Assembly: GCF_014698735.1 (NCBI RefSeq)
Contig: NZ_JACJTQ010000029.1
Span: 1 to 64,000, forward strand
Length of the DNA stretch: 64,000 nt
Direction of reading: 5' to 3'
From: Anabaena catenula FACHB-362
Lineage (GTDB): Bacteria > Cyanobacteriota > Cyanobacteriia > Cyanobacteriales > Nostocaceae
Each line of letters opens with the position of its first letter. The first letter of the stretch is position 1. A model generated the notes under the pieces. It did not search any database, was not told the origin of the DNA, and saw only the letters and a list, made by a program, of their open reading frames with translations. The translations under genes were made by a program, and so were the position numbers. This document shows positions 19,851 through 31,657 of the stretch, one piece after another.

Positions 19851-19912
19851 AATATTAAAAAAGACTGAGGTAAACTTTGAACAATGCGATAAAAAATAAA
19901 ATCAGTTTTCAT
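19847..19912 (-). pseudogene. Second DUF2887/Rpn-family N-terminal remnant
   Basis: Reading leftward from 19912: MKTDFIFYRIVQSLPQSF then LIF and a stop. This is nearly the same start as the pseudogene at 18390 and similar to the intact gene at 37777 (MRRDTIFYKLFKQFP). Only 21 codons remain. Confidence 0.7.
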
Positions 19913-19930
19913 GGAAAATGTTGATAGTTA

Positions 19931-19960
19931 TGAAGTCCACCTGTGTGGACTTCATTTTTA
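19931..19960 (+). terminator. Terminator hairpin after the hypothetical gene
   Basis: A perfect stem TGAAGTCCAC / GTGGACTTCA with loop CTGT, followed by TTTTTA on the plus strand. It serves the rightward genes. A second hairpin (about 19963-19985, CAGAAT/ATTCTG) next to the metH stop lacks a T run on the metH strand. Confidence 0.8.
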
Positions 19961-19990
19961 TAGCCCCAGAATTATATTCTGAGGGATAGA

Positions 19991-22900
19991 TTAAGCCGTG
20001 AAATACTTCGCTACAGGGTGATAAGTAATAATCGCCGTTGTAGACTGTTCAGGATATAATTGCTCACTTTCATCCATGTGCATCTTCATCCTATCAACCC
20101 CCAACAACTCCAACTGCTTAAACTGATCCTGAATATTCGGGCAAGCAGGATAGCCGAAACTATACCGAGAACCTTGATAACGCTGCGCCAAAATATCCCG
20201 AATATTATCCGGTTCAGCATCACCAAAACCCAAGTCCCTGCGGATTCTAGCGTGTGTCCATTCCGCCAAAGCTTCCGCAACCTGTACAGCCATTCCATGA
20301 AAATACAGATAATCAGTGTATTGATTATTTGCAAATAGCTTTTGTGCAAACTCCGTTGCCACTTCCCCCACAGTCACCGCTTGCATAGGGAAAACATCAA
20401 TTATTCCTGACTCCTTTGGTGCAAAGAAATCAGCAATACATAACCTATTAGAAGACTTCTGACGAGGAAACTCAAAACTTGCCACCTGTTTTGATTGATT
20501 CTCCACATCATATATATGTAGAGAATTGCCCTCAGACTGACAAGGAAAATATCCATAAATTACTTGAGGATGCAATAAATTCTCCTCAATAATTCGCTGT
20601 TTCCAATCTTCTAAAACTGGATAAACCTTTTCAGCTAAAAACGCCTGATATTCCTCCTTAGATTGTTCCTTCGGTTTGCGGAATTGCCATTGTCCAGCCA
20701 CCAAAGCTTGCAAATCTAAATACCAGAATAACTCCTCCAAAGAAATATCATCAGATTGTAAAAACTGTGTTCCCCAAAAAGGTGGTTTTGGACGTTCAAT
20801 ATCTACAGCTACTGCTTCCGAACGACGGGTATCTATTACTTTTGCTTCAGCAGGTACTTGAGCTTTAACAGTATTATCTACTGTTTCTTTATGTCCATTT
20901 TTTGACTCTTCAGATTCTCCTAATTCATCCAAAAATCCCTGCAAATCATCCCAGTTACCCGCAGATTTTGCAGGCATTAACTTATCCATGAAATGCAAAT
21001 CAGAAAACGCATCTTTGCCATAAACAACTTTACCTTTGTAAGCATTTTGGCAATCTTGATTTACAAACTTAGGAGTTAAAGCTGCACCACCTAAAATTAC
21101 AGGAACAGTAATTCCCTTTTCATTAAAAGCCTGTAAATTCTCCTTCATAAAAGCGGTAGATTTTACTAACAATCCACTCATGGCAATACAATCAGGTTTA
21201 TACTGTTCGTAAGCTTGAATGATGTTTTCCACAGATTGCTTAATGCCCAGGTTAATCACCTTGTAGCCATTGTTAGATAAAATGATATCCACGAGGTTTT
21301 TACCAATATCGTGAACATCGCCTTTTACCGTTGCAATCACAAAAGTTCCCTTCCCATTATTACCAGATTCCGACTTTTCCATAAACGGTTCAAGATACGC
21401 AACCGCAGCTTTCATGGTTTCCGCTGATTGTAAAACAAAAGGTAATTGCATTTGTCCAGAACCGAACAATTCACCCACAACTTTCATCCCGTCTAACAAG
21501 AAAGTATTGATGATTTCCAAGGGAGGATATTGTTCTAAAGCCTTGGTTAGTTGTGTTTCTAAACCAATTCGTTCACCGTCAATAATATGGCGTTTCAAAC
21601 GTTCTTCAATTGGTAAACTTTCATCAACACCTGTGTTACGTTTGGTTTTGACTCCTGCAAAAATTGTTGTTAATTCTCCCAAAGGATCATAAACGCAGAC
21701 ATTACCATCAAATTTGCGTTCATCATAAATTAACTGACGACAAACTTCTTGATGCTGGGGGTCAATTTTAGCCATCGGTAAAATTTTACTCGCGCTGACA
21801 ATTGCTGCATCCATGCCCGCGTTCATTGCTTCATGCAAAAACATCGAGTTTAGCACCATCCGCGATGCTGGGTTTAACCCGAAAGATATATTAGAAACAC
21901 CAAGGATTACATGACTTCCAGGCAATTCTTGACGAATGCGGCGAATTGATTCAATGGTAGCTTTCCCGTTTTCTCTATCTTCCTCAATCCCAGTAGAAAT
22001 AGGTAGAGCCAACGTATCAAAGAATATTTCTGTAGGAGCAATACCATACTCTACAGCTTGACGGTAAGCACGTTGAGCAATTTGAAACTTCTTCTCAGCC
22101 GTTCGCGCCATGCCATCTTCGTCAATTGTCCCAATAATTACACCAGCACCATATTTTTTCGCCAATTCTAGCACTTTCAAAAATCGCGGTTCGCCATCTT
22201 CATAGTTGGTAGAATTGAGTAAACACTTACCACCAGCCACCTTTAAACCCGCTTCCATTTTTTCCCATTCGGTGGAATCAAGCATTAAAGGTAAAGTCAC
22301 ATTATTAACAATGCGGGAAACTAACTCGTGCATATCACGCACGCCGTCACGTCCCACATAATCAACGTTAACATCAAGAATGTGTGCGCCTTCTTTTACC
22401 TGACTCCGCGCCATTGATACTAAACCATCCCAGTCTTCTGCGTTCAGTAAATCACGGCATTTTTTAGAACCACTGGCGTTGAGACGTTCACCGACAATCA
22501 AGAAAGAGTTATCTTGGTCATAGGGCTGAGTAGAATAAATTGAAGCCGCTGCTGGTTCTAAACTCGGCTGTCTAACTTTCGGTTTTAACTCTTTGGCAAT
22601 TTCTGCTAATTGTTGAATGTGTTCTGGACGTGTCCCACAGCAACCCCCAATCACTTGGACACCCAAATCTTCGATAAAGTGCATTAAAGACATCCGCAAT
22701 TCAACGGGTGTCAACTTGTAATGCGCTTGACCACCGACGTTTTCTGGTAAACCCGCATTGGGAATACAGGAAACTACGAAAGGTGAATGTTCTGATAAAT
22801 ACTTGATGTGTGGTTTCATCAAGTCGGGACCAGTGGCGCAGTTCAAACCGAGAATATCAATGGGGTAAGGTGCGAGGATAGTAAGTACGGCGCTGATTTC

Positions 22901-23521
22901 TGTACCTACCAGCATTGTCCCCATGCTTTCCATGGTAACAGACACCATTAAGGGTCTTCTTTCCCCTTTTTTGGCAAAAACTTCCTCAATACCATTCAAT
23001 GCGGCTTTGATTTGCAGCACATCTTGGCAAGTTTCCATGAGGAATAAATCGACACCACCATCAAACAGCGCTTCTGCTTGTTCAGCAAAAGAGGCTTTCA
23101 TGGTGTCAAAGTCGATATGTCCCAAGGTGGGGAGTTTGGTTGTCGGACCAATAGAACCCGCTACAAAGCGGGGTTTTTCTGGTGTAGAAAATTCCGCAGC
23201 CACGCTTTTGGCGAGTTCGGCGGCTTTCTTGGTGAGATAATAAGCCTGGTCTGCTAAGTCGTATTCTGCTAAAACTATGGACATAGATCCAAAGGTGTCG
23301 GTTTCAATGACATCAGCACCAGCAGTCAGAAAGTCACGGTGAACTTTAATTATGGCTTCGGGTTTACTGTGGACTAGATATTCGTTACAACCTTCATACT
23401 GTGCGCCTCCAAAGTCCTCGGCGGTGAGGTTTTGGGTTTGTAGGTTTGTTCCCATTGCGCCGTCAAAGACGATTACGGGACGTTCTGGACTGTGTAGGTG
23501 TTTTAGAAAAGGATGGGTCAT
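19991..23521 (-). CDS. metH: Cobalamin-dependent methionine synthase
   Basis: MetH moves a methyl group from 5-methyltetrahydrofolate to homocysteine through bound methylcobalamin. All four modules are present in 1,176 residues: the homocysteine domain (about 1-320) with zinc ligands in LNCATGP and GGCCGTRP; the pterin domain (about 340-620, [17 protein letters not shown]); the cobalamin cap and domain (about 640-880) with the axial His in [12 protein letters not shown]; and the SAM-dependent reactivation domain (about 935-1176). A variable acidic linker lies at about 880-930. I saw no cobalamin riboswitch upstream. cobM, a corrinoid gene, is elsewhere in the window. Confidence 0.96.
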   Translation of the reverse strand: MTHPFLKHLHSPERPVIVFDGAMGTNLQTQNLTAEDFGGAQYEGCNEYLVHSKPEAIIKVHRDFLTAGADVIETDTFGSMSIVLAEYDLADQAYYLTKKAAELAKSVAAEFSTPEKPRFVAGSIGPTTKLPTLGHIDFDTMKASFAEQAEALFDGGVDLFLMETCQDVLQIKAALNGIEEVFAKKGERRPLMVSVTMESMGTMLVGTEISAVLTILAPYPIDILGLNCATGPDLMKPHIKYLSEHSPFVVSCIPNAGLPENVGGQAHYKLTPVELRMSLMHFIEDLGVQVIGGCCGTRPEHIQQLAEIAKELKPKVRQPSLEPAAASIYSTQPYDQDNSFLIVGERLNASGSKKCRDLLNAEDWDGLVSMARSQVKEGAHILDVNVDYVGRDGVRDMHELVSRIVNNVTLPLMLDSTEWEKMEAGLKVAGGKCLLNSTNYEDGEPRFLKVLELAKKYGAGVIIGTIDEDGMARTAEKKFQIAQRAYRQAVEYGIAPTEIFFDTLALPISTGIEEDRENGKATIESIRRIRQELPGSHVILGVSNISFGLNPASRMVLNSMFLHEAMNAGMDAAIVSASKILPMAKIDPQHQEVCRQLIYDERKFDGNVCVYDPLGELTTIFAGVKTKRNTGVDESLPIEERLKRHIIDGERIGLETQLTKALEQYPPLEIINTFLLDGMKVVGELFGSGQMQLPFVLQSAETMKAAVAYLEPFMEKSESGNNGKGTFVIATVKGDVHDIGKNLVDIILSNNGYKVINLGIKQSVENIIQAYEQYKPDCIAMSGLLVKSTAFMKENLQAFNEKGITVPVILGGAALTPKFVNQDCQNAYKGKVVYGKDAFSDLHFMDKLMPAKSAGNWDDLQGFLDELGESEESKNGHKETVDNTVKAQVPAEAKVIDTRRSEAVAVDIERPKPPFWGTQFLQSDDISLEELFWYLDLQALVAGQWQFRKPKEQSKEEYQAFLAEKVYPVLEDWKQRIIEENLLHPQVIYGYFPCQSEGNSLHIYDVENQSKQVASFEFPRQKSSNRLCIADFFAPKESGIIDVFPMQAVTVGEVATEFAQKLFANNQYTDYLYFHGMAVQVAEALAEWTHARIRRDLGFGDAEPDNIRDILAQRYQGSRYSFGYPACPNIQDQFKQLELLGVDRMKMHMDESEQLYPEQSTTAIITYHPVAKYFTA

Positions 23522-23554
23522 ATTGTGTTAAAAAATAGAGTTGGTTTTGTGATA

Positions 23555-23750
23555 CTAGTGCAGCACGACAGAAGGAAGGTTTTTGCATACTCCCTTCCTA
23601 CTAAAAGAATACGGATTAAATGAACCGCAAAGACGCGTTCACGGAGTGTGCCGTAGGCATAGGACGCGAAGAAAGAAGATAGATAATTTTACTTTGGTCG
23701 GGGAGTCGGCTTTTTTAACTGGTATAGTTATTTCCGCTGTGCAGCACTAG
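23555..23750. mobile_element. MITE-like element with CTAGTGCAGCAC ends
   Basis: Inverted 12-bp ends (CTAGTGCAGCAC at 23555, GTGCAGCACTAG ending 23750, one mismatch) enclose about 196 bp, 34 bases upstream of metH. The inside has a hairpin (AGGAAGG...CCCTTCCT) and a small GC-rich dispersed repeat. The remaining spacer to 24007 shows nothing else but a CAGCC/GGCTG hairpin near 23840. Confidence 0.55.
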
Positions 23751-24007
23751 ATTTAGTTTATTATTTTCCAAAATTTTGATGGTTTTAGACAGGTTTTAAA
23801 GAAAATAAGTATTTTAATTCTGTAGTATGCTTATAACCAGCCGTTTTTGAGTGGCTGTGTTTTGTATCTACAATATTGTGAATGCTAAAATGATCCTCAA
23901 GACAGGTTGAAAAAGTTATTGGAACTACATTTAGTATACCAGTATCCTTTTTTCCTGAGCAGTAAAATCATAATATCAATGTTAGCCATATTACTAGTAT
24001 TACATAT

Positions 24008-24916
24008 ATGAGATTTAGGGATTGGGCGACTAGAGTAATGTTAATCTTTTTCATGTTTGCAGCGCTGATTTTGGCAGTGTTTATCGGTGGTGCAAGACAG
24101 ATGAAAAATCATAACGCTGCTTCAAATCCAGCAGTTACAACTTGGAGTCAATATCCACAGGCACAACTACAATCGACAATAACTACCGAAGAGAAAAAAG
24201 TAAATTTACCTAAATCCCCAGTCAAAACCAATAAAACCAATAAAACCAATAAAACCAATAAAACCAATAAAATTAATCTTAAATATGCAACTACGGCGGC
24301 TTTTGCCAAATATAGACCTAATCTTGCTAAGGCTGAAGTGCATTCTAGCAATTATGGCGATCGCTTTGCTAGAGATGTCAACGGTGTAGTTTTCAACAAC
24401 CAACCGATTATCGTTATTCACGAAACTAGCAATTCTGCTTCTAGCGCGATTAATTTTTTTCAAACACCCCATGATGATGAAAATGTGCAAGCGAGTTATC
24501 ACGCTTTAATTACCCTAGATGGAACGGTGGTTTATCTTGTTCCACCAGAAAAACGCGCTTTTGGTGCGGGTAATTCTGTGTTTGAGGGTGTTAATGGTTT
24601 GGAAACTGTGCAGACTAACTCCACTTTACCCCCATCTGTGAATAATTTTGCTTATCATGTGTCTTTAGAAACCCCTGCCGATGCTTGGGGTCAAAATGAT
24701 ATACAGGGTCATAGTGGTTATACAAAAGCTCAATATAACTCTTTGGCTTGGTTGATTGCTCAAAGTCAAGTTCCAGATGATAGAATTACCACTCATCGGG
24801 CTGTTGACCGTTCTGGACAAAGAGCAGATCCAAAGAGTTTTGATTTTGATAAGTTTTTTAATTTACTTCATAGCTATCGTCAGCTAAGAACAGTCGATAC
24901 TGCAAGAACTAATTAG
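24008..24916 (+). CDS. N-acetylmuramoyl-L-alanine amidase (Amidase_2 type)
   Basis: A 302-residue cell-wall hydrolase expected to cut the amide between MurNAc and the peptide stem. A signal anchor spans about residues 10-30 (VMLIFFMFAALILAVFIGGA). A Lys/Asn/Thr linker with five tandem KTN units (about 73-88) encoded by nearly identical 9-bp repeats follows. The amidase_2/PGRP domain covers about 130-285 with zinc-ligand candidates in IIVIHETS and ITTHRAVD, plus ASYHALITLDG. The third ligand (Cys in many relatives) is not obvious, RADPKSFD being the equivalent region, so activity is likely but not certain. Confidence 0.85.
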   Translation: MRFRDWATRVMLIFFMFAALILAVFIGGARQMKNHNAASNPAVTTWSQYPQAQLQSTITTEEKKVNLPKSPVKTNKTNKTNKTNKTNKINLKYATTAAFAKYRPNLAKAEVHSSNYGDRFARDVNGVVFNNQPIIVIHETSNSASSAINFFQTPHDDENVQASYHALITLDGTVVYLVPPEKRAFGAGNSVFEGVNGLETVQTNSTLPPSVNNFAYHVSLETPADAWGQNDIQGHSGYTKAQYNSLAWLIAQSQVPDDRITTHRAVDRSGQRADPKSFDFDKFFNLLHSYRQLRTVDTARTN

Positions 24917-25057
24917 CATCCAAAAATTAAATATTACCAAGTAGACTAACTCCAACCCTTCTCTATTGGAAATCTTCTTTAATGTCAGCCGATTTCGCTC
25001 CAGAAACGCCTATGCTAACGATTGGGTTAGGACTAAACTGTAAAGTCTTAAACCTGA

Positions 25058-26377
<1,320 letters not shown>

Positions 26378-26514
26378 GTGATAGGTGACAGGTGACAGGT
26401 GACAGGTGACAGTAGAAGAAATGGAGCAGGGAGCAGGGAGCAAGGGGGAAAATACCTCTCCTCTGCACTCTGCCCCCCGCCCCTCTGCCTCTTTTGCCTG
26501 TTCCCTGTTCCCTG
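26378..26514. repeat. Heptameric repeats between eno and argC
   Basis: The whole 137-bp gap between these convergent genes is heptamer material: GTGACAG units (about 26382-26411), GAGCAGG units (about 26422-26442) and TTCCCTG units (about 26499-26514), the last running up to the argC stop. No ordinary terminator remains visible. Confidence 0.8.
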
Positions 26515-27573
26515 TTACGGATAAAATCCAACTTTGGGCAACCCCAAGGTTTCATCCCAGCCCAGCATCAGGTTCATACACTGGATTGCTTGCCCAGCTT
26601 GACCTTTAATTAAGTTATCAATGGCTGACATGACAATCACCCGGCCTGTGCGGGGGTCAACTTCTATGCCAATGTAACAATTGTTGCTACCGCAAGCCCA
26701 TTTTGTTTGGGGGTATGTGCCGCTATTACAGATTTTCACCCAAGGGGAATTACGATAAAAAGCTGTAAAAATTGTGATTAAGTCGTCACGGACTAAACCA
26801 GGATCGCGCAGTGTGGCGTATACGGTCGCCAAAATCCCCCGCACCATAGGGATGAGATGAGGTGTAAATTGGATTGTGACTTCGTGTCCTGCCAATTCGC
26901 TGCAAATTTGCTCAATTTCTGGGGTGTGACGGTGACGGGCAACGTTATAGGCTCCCAGGGAGTTATCTGCTTCAGCTAATAAGAGATTAACTTTGGCTTG
27001 TCTGCCACCGCCAGATGTTCCAGATTTAGCATCAATAATGGCTGTTTCTGGAACTATTAAACCCTGTTTTAAAAGTGGGGAAAGTGCCAGGAGACTGGCT
27101 GTGGGATAGCAACCGGGACAACCGATGAGTTGAGCTTCGGAAATGCGATCGCGGTACAATTCCGGTAAACCATAAATTGCTGTAGCGGCAACTGTGCGAT
27201 CGCTTCTTTGTGTACCATACCAATTTGTATAAGTTGTCAAGTCACTGAATCTATAATCTGCACTCAGATCCAGTACTTTACATCCTTTTTCTAGTAGTTG
27301 AGGTGTGATTTGGCAGGCTAGTCCGTTGGGTAAAGAAAGAAACACTACTTCACAACGACTGGCAATAATTTCTGGATCTACAGCCTCAATTGGTAAGTTA
27401 ACTATATTACCTAGATGTGGATAAATATCAGCAAAGGATTTACCCGCGCTGCTTTCACCACCTAAATACACCAGTTCAACTTCTGGATGATCCATCAATA
27501 GTCTCACTAGTTGGACTCCGCCATAGCCTGACGCGCCAACAATCCCAACTGGTACGCGTCTGAAATTACCCAT
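26515..27573 (-). CDS. argC: N-acetyl-gamma-glutamyl-phosphate reductase
   Basis: ArgC carries out the NADPH-dependent third step of arginine synthesis. It is 352 residues, the long (type 1) form. It has the Rossmann start [18 protein letters not shown], the catalytic Cys in [10 protein letters not shown] (about 150), [11 protein letters not shown], and the late His in [10 protein letters not shown] and [12 protein letters not shown]. It is a single gene, convergent with eno across heptamer repeats. Confidence 0.96.
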   Translation of the reverse strand: MGNFRRVPVGIVGASGYGGVQLVRLLMDHPEVELVYLGGESSAGKSFADIYPHLGNIVNLPIEAVDPEIIASRCEVVFLSLPNGLACQITPQLLEKGCKVLDLSADYRFSDLTTYTNWYGTQRSDRTVAATAIYGLPELYRDRISEAQLIGCPGCYPTASLLALSPLLKQGLIVPETAIIDAKSGTSGGGRQAKVNLLLAEADNSLGAYNVARHRHTPEIEQICSELAGHEVTIQFTPHLIPMVRGILATVYATLRDPGLVRDDLITIFTAFYRNSPWVKICNSGTYPQTKWACGSNNCYIGIEVDPRTGRVIVMSAIDNLIKGQAGQAIQCMNLMLGWDETLGLPKVGFYP

Positions 27574-27844
27574 GTTATGAAATCCTTATCTACTTTTGTT
27601 AATTTGTTCTCAGCTATCCACAATATCAGCGACTAGATGGGAAACACACAAAACAGGTGATTGAGAAAATTATTTGCCCAACTCCCCATAGCCTCAGTCT
27701 CCATTCCGTTGCTGCATTTTCAGTAGCAGAAATTTTTGTCATTTTATCGAATGATTGCTAGTCTACTTCTGTATCCGATAAAGAAGCTACAATTTAAAAT
27801 AAGAAATTGTTAAAAAAATTTACGTTGGTAGCTGGAAATTTTCT

Positions 27845-29518
27845 GTGTTACAGCCTAAGACTAGCCAAGCCTTTGAATTCGATTCCATAGATGCCGCTTT
27901 GGCAGATCTCAAAGCAGGTCGCTCCATTGTGGTAGTGGATGATGAAAATAGAGAAAATGAAGGCGATTTAATTTGTGCCGCCCAATTTGCCACCCCGGAT
28001 ATGATCAATTTTATGGCCGTGGAAGCCAGAGGACTGATTTGTCTGGCAATGACAGGCGATCGCTTGGATGAACTAGATTTACCATTGATGGTTAGTACTC
28101 TGACAGATACTAACCAAACTGCCTTCACTGTCAGCATTGACGCAGGACCTCATTTAGGTGTCTCTACGGGCATTTCCGCAGAAGACCGCGCCCGCACTAT
28201 CCAAGTTACTCTCAACCCAGCCACAAAACCTGAAGAGTTACGCCGTCCTGGTCATATTTTCCCACTTCGGGCTAGGGCTGGAGGTGTACTTAAACGGGCT
28301 GGACATACGGAAGCAGCAGTGGATTTAGCTCGATTAGCTGGATTGTACCCAGCTGGGGTAATTTGTGAAATTCAAAACCCTGATGGTTCCATGGCGCGGT
28401 TAACCCAGTTAGTACAATATGCTCAAAATCATCAGCTAAAAATTATTAGCATCGCCGATTTAATCAGTTATCGTCTCCAAAATGATCGCTTGGTATATCG
28501 AGAAATCGTTACTAGGCTACCCAGCCAATTTGGTCAATTTGATATTTACGGCTATCGCCACACCCTAGATAATACAGAACACGTAGCAATTGTCAAGGGC
28601 GACCCTGCAAATTTTAAAGATGAGCCTGTAATGGTGCGAATGCACTCAGAATGTTTAACAGGTGATGCTTTGGGTTCTTTGCGGTGCGACTGTCGAATGC
28701 AGTTGGAAGCCGCATTGAAAATGATTGAGTCTGTCGGTCAAGGTGTCGTTGTTTACCTACGGCAAGAAGGACGGGGTATTGGCTTGATTAATAAACTCAA
28801 AGCCTACTCATTGCAGGATATGGGACTAGATACGGTGGAAGCAAATGAGCGTTTGGGATTCCCCGCTGACTTGCGAGACTACGGTATGGGGGCGCAAATG
28901 TTAATGGATTTGGGCATTAAAAAGATTCGCCTTGTTACCAATAATCCCCGTAAAATTGCTGGTGTTAAAGGCTATGGATTGGAAGTCGTTGATCGCGTGC
29001 CTTTGTTAATTGAGGCTAATGATTACAATTCCTATTACCTGGAAACAAAGGCGAAAAAGCTAGGGCATATGCTGTTACAAAGTTATCTTGTCACTGTGGC
29101 GATTCACTGGCAAGATGACCCGCAATTGGTGACACAACGCTATGAACGCTTAGAAAAATTACGGTATTTAGTCAAAAACCATGATTTGTTGTTACAGGAA
29201 GAAGCACGTCCGGTAGGAATTGCTCTGTTTGATAAGCCATCTTTAACTGTACATTTGGGTTTTGACCAAGCGAATGTGGCTGAATCTGATTGGTATCAAC
29301 AAAGTGGTCATCCTTATCTGCAAGCAATTTGTAAAATTCTGGATGAATTAGTAAATTTACCTTATATCCAGAAATTGGAATTTCTAATTTCTTCAGGTAG
29401 TGATCCGCTGAGTAATTTGCAAGTGCAGTTAGATCGACAAGTATTTACTGCCGATGTCCTACCTTCGTCATTGAAGGGCAATTTAGAGACACAGCAAATA
29501 TACAGTTTTAGTAAGTAA
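27845..29518 (+). CDS. ribBA: RibBA: DHBP synthase / GTP cyclohydrolase II
   Basis: A bifunctional riboflavin enzyme of 557 residues. Residues about 10-210 are 3,4-dihydroxy-2-butanone-4-phosphate synthase ([38 protein letters not shown]). Residues about 215-415 are GTP cyclohydrolase II with zinc Cys in [16 protein letters not shown] and [11 protein letters not shown]. The C-terminal tail of about 140 residues is usual in cyanobacterial RibBA. The start is GTG at 27845. No FMN riboswitch was recognised upstream. Confidence 0.95.
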   Translation: MLQPKTSQAFEFDSIDAALADLKAGRSIVVVDDENRENEGDLICAAQFATPDMINFMAVEARGLICLAMTGDRLDELDLPLMVSTLTDTNQTAFTVSIDAGPHLGVSTGISAEDRARTIQVTLNPATKPEELRRPGHIFPLRARAGGVLKRAGHTEAAVDLARLAGLYPAGVICEIQNPDGSMARLTQLVQYAQNHQLKIISIADLISYRLQNDRLVYREIVTRLPSQFGQFDIYGYRHTLDNTEHVAIVKGDPANFKDEPVMVRMHSECLTGDALGSLRCDCRMQLEAALKMIESVGQGVVVYLRQEGRGIGLINKLKAYSLQDMGLDTVEANERLGFPADLRDYGMGAQMLMDLGIKKIRLVTNNPRKIAGVKGYGLEVVDRVPLLIEANDYNSYYLETKAKKLGHMLLQSYLVTVAIHWQDDPQLVTQRYERLEKLRYLVKNHDLLLQEEARPVGIALFDKPSLTVHLGFDQANVAESDWYQQSGHPYLQAICKILDELVNLPYIQKLEFLISSGSDPLSNLQVQLDRQVFTADVLPSSLKGNLETQQIYSFSK

Positions 29519-29551
29519 CGTTTTGTTGACTAATTTTTAATCTATTTCGTG

Positions 29552-29579
29552 GGGACACAGAAATACTGTGTCTCTTTTA
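29552..29579 (+). terminator. Terminator of ribBA
   Basis: Stem GACACAG/CTGTGTC with loop AAATA and TCTTTTA after it, about 33 bases after the ribBA stop. Confidence 0.7.
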
Positions 29580-30000
29580 CCAGACGCGGGGACGGGGAGA
29601 TGGGGAGACACGGGGACGGGGAGATGGGGAGATTGAGGGATTGATTTGTAGCTTTAATGAAGTGAATTAATATTAGGAGGAAGAAAGTAGGAGAAGGAGG
29701 AGTTAGGGGTCAGAATAAATGCAATTTGCTTAATTTTTAATTCTCCTAAATTATCGTTAATTAATATAGTTTGATTATAAGTATTCAGGATAGAGGAGAA
29801 TACTCCAAGTCAAGATAATAAAGACTTTCCGAGTCAGATTTAATGATTTTGATAAAATCTTACTTCTCTCTATTCTTCATTTCCTAAGCATTCTGAACCG
29901 AAGGTCTGCGTAGCGTCTCCTGACTCCTGACTCCTGAATTCTTACGTTTGATTTATTTCCGCCTACCTACTTAAAAATATCTAATACTAGGAAAAAAATC
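29580..30000. other. Spacer with short tandem and dispersed repeats
   Basis: It holds GGGGACGGGGAGAT units (about 29587-29636). At 29886-29945 is a short repeat (ATTCTGAACCGAAGGTCTGC, then CTCCTGA heptamers) that recurs inverted at 48963-49036. No gene is visible. Confidence 0.55.
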
Positions 30001-31197
30001 ATGCAAACTAATTGGAAAATAGGCTCTTTGTTTGGTATTCCTCTGTTTTTAGACCCGTTGTGGTTTGTAATTTTGGGGTTAGCAACTCTGAATTTTGGAG
30101 TAGCTTATCAACAATGGGGTACTGTCACAGGTTGGAGTGCTGGACTAGTCATGGCACTGCTATTATTTACTTCTGTATTATTGCATGAGTTAGGACACAG
30201 CTTAGTAGCACAGTCTCAAGGGATTAAAGTTAATTCCATTACTTTGTTTTTTTTCGGTGGGATTGCAGCGATAGAGGAAGAATCGAAAACTCCAGGGAAA
30301 GCTTTTCAAGTAGCGATCGCAGGGCCTGCGGTAAGTATAGTCCTGTTTTTGCTGCTACGTCTAGCTTCTAACATAATTCCTGATACCACACCGCTGAATG
30401 TAATGGTGAGAGATTTAGCGAGAATTAACTTAGTTGTTGCTTTATTTAACTTGATTCCCGGTTTACCGTTGGATGGTGGACAGGTGTTAAAAGCAGCACT
30501 ATGGAAAATAACAGGCGATCGCTTTCAAGCCGTACATTGGGCAGCAAGGTGTGGACAGCTTTTAGGTTATAGTGCGATCGCTTTAGGATTTGCTGTAGAT
30601 TTCTTCAGCAGAGAATTACTCACAGGTTTATGGATTGTACTCTTGGGTTGGTTTGGAATTCGTAACGCCAACAGTTATGACCGTGTAACCACATTACAAG
30701 AAACCTTACTCAAACTAGTAGCTGCTGATGCCATGACCCGTGATTTTCGGGTAGTAGACGCTGACCAAACCTTAAGAGAGTTTGCTGATTTGTACCTTTT
30801 AGAAACAGCCTCCTCGCAAGTTTATTTTGCAGCTGCTGATGGACGTTACCGGGGAATGGTAACTGTTAATGATTTGCGGACAACAGAAAGAAGTCAGTGG
30901 GAAACCCAAACGCTGCAAAGCATTGTTCATCCCCTCACAACAATACCCACCGTTACAGAATCAACTTCCTTAGCCCAAGTAATTAACAAGCTAGAAAATG
31001 AACAGCTACCCCGAATTACTGTTCTCTCTCCCGCAGGTGCTGTAGCTGGCATAATTGACCGAGGAGATGTAGTCAAGTGTGCAGGGCAAAAGTTAAATTT
31101 GCCAATCACCGAAGCTGAAATCAAGCGAATTAAAGAAGAAGGTAGTTTTCCACCAGGATTACAACTGGGAATAATAGCGAAGTCAACCACAAATTAA
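30001..31197 (+). CDS. Site-2 protease (M50) with CBS domains
   Basis: A 398-residue intramembrane zinc metalloprotease. HELGH in SVLLHELGHSLVAQ (about 63-67) and the third ligand Asp in LIPGLPLDGGQVL (about 155-160) are intact, inside about six membrane helices covering residues 10-220. Two CBS motifs fill about 240-370 (AADAMTRDFRVV, IVHPLTTIPTV) and would sense a nucleotide. S2P enzymes cleave membrane-bound regulators, but the target here is unknown. It probably forms a pair with the cytosine deaminase 21 bases downstream. Confidence 0.9.
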   Translation: MQTNWKIGSLFGIPLFLDPLWFVILGLATLNFGVAYQQWGTVTGWSAGLVMALLLFTSVLLHELGHSLVAQSQGIKVNSITLFFFGGIAAIEEESKTPGKAFQVAIAGPAVSIVLFLLLRLASNIIPDTTPLNVMVRDLARINLVVALFNLIPGLPLDGGQVLKAALWKITGDRFQAVHWAARCGQLLGYSAIALGFAVDFFSRELLTGLWIVLLGWFGIRNANSYDRVTTLQETLLKLVAADAMTRDFRVVDADQTLREFADLYLLETASSQVYFAAADGRYRGMVTVNDLRTTERSQWETQTLQSIVHPLTTIPTVTESTSLAQVINKLENEQLPRITVLSPAGAVAGIIDRGDVVKCAGQKLNLPITEAEIKRIKEEGSFPPGLQLGIIAKSTTN

Positions 31198-31210
31198 AGG
31201 AGAAAGGAGA
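31198..31210 (+). promoter_or_regulatory. Strong ribosome binding site of the deaminase
   Basis: AGGAGAAAGGAGA ends eight bases before the ATG at 31219. It offers two overlapping Shine-Dalgarno matches and supports this start. Confidence 0.6.
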
Positions 31211-31218
31211 ATTTACAA

Positions 31219-31650
31219 ATGGACGAATTTATGCAAGCTGCCATTACAGAAGCAAAACAAGGTAGACAAGAAGGAGGAATTCCCATTGGTTCCATTCTAG
31301 TTAAGGATGGTAAAATTCTCGGCAGAGGACACAACAAACGTGTGCAAGATGGTGATCCTGTCACCCATGCCGAAATTGATTGTCTTCGCAATGCTGGGAG
31401 AATTGGCAGCTACAGAGGGACAACATTATATTCAACATTAATGCCGTGCTATTTGTGTGCTGGTGCTGTAGTGCAGTTTGGCATTAAAAAAGTAATTGCT
31501 GGAGAATCAAAGACTTTTCCAGGTGCGAAAGAATTTATGGTTTCTCATGGTGTGGAAGTAATAGATTTAAACTTGCATGAATGCGAACAAATGATGAGTG
31601 AATTTATTCAAGAGAAACCAGAATTATGGAATGAGGATATTGGTAAATAA
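31219..31650 (+). CDS. Cytosine deaminase, fungal (FCY1-like) type
   Basis: A 143-residue zinc deaminase. Zinc and catalytic residues are in THAEIDC (His and Glu) and MPCYLCAG (two Cys). Flanking blocks EGGIPIGSILV, GRGHNKRVQDG, GTTLYSTLMPC, and the end MSEFIQEKPELWNEDIG are strikingly like yeast cytosine deaminase, which converts cytosine to uracil, rather than like TadA or the bacterial amidohydrolase-fold CodA. It could instead act on a related base. It is coupled to the upstream protease gene. Confidence 0.85.
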   Translation: MDEFMQAAITEAKQGRQEGGIPIGSILVKDGKILGRGHNKRVQDGDPVTHAEIDCLRNAGRIGSYRGTTLYSTLMPCYLCAGAVVQFGIKKVIAGESKTFPGAKEFMVSHGVEVIDLNLHECEQMMSEFIQEKPELWNEDIGK

Positions 31651-31657
31651 ACATATT

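Noticed and set aside
23522-24007. Cobalamin riboswitch before metH
   Set aside because: I looked for the B12-box pattern on the minus strand and found only a CAGCC/GGCTG hairpin, which is not sufficient.
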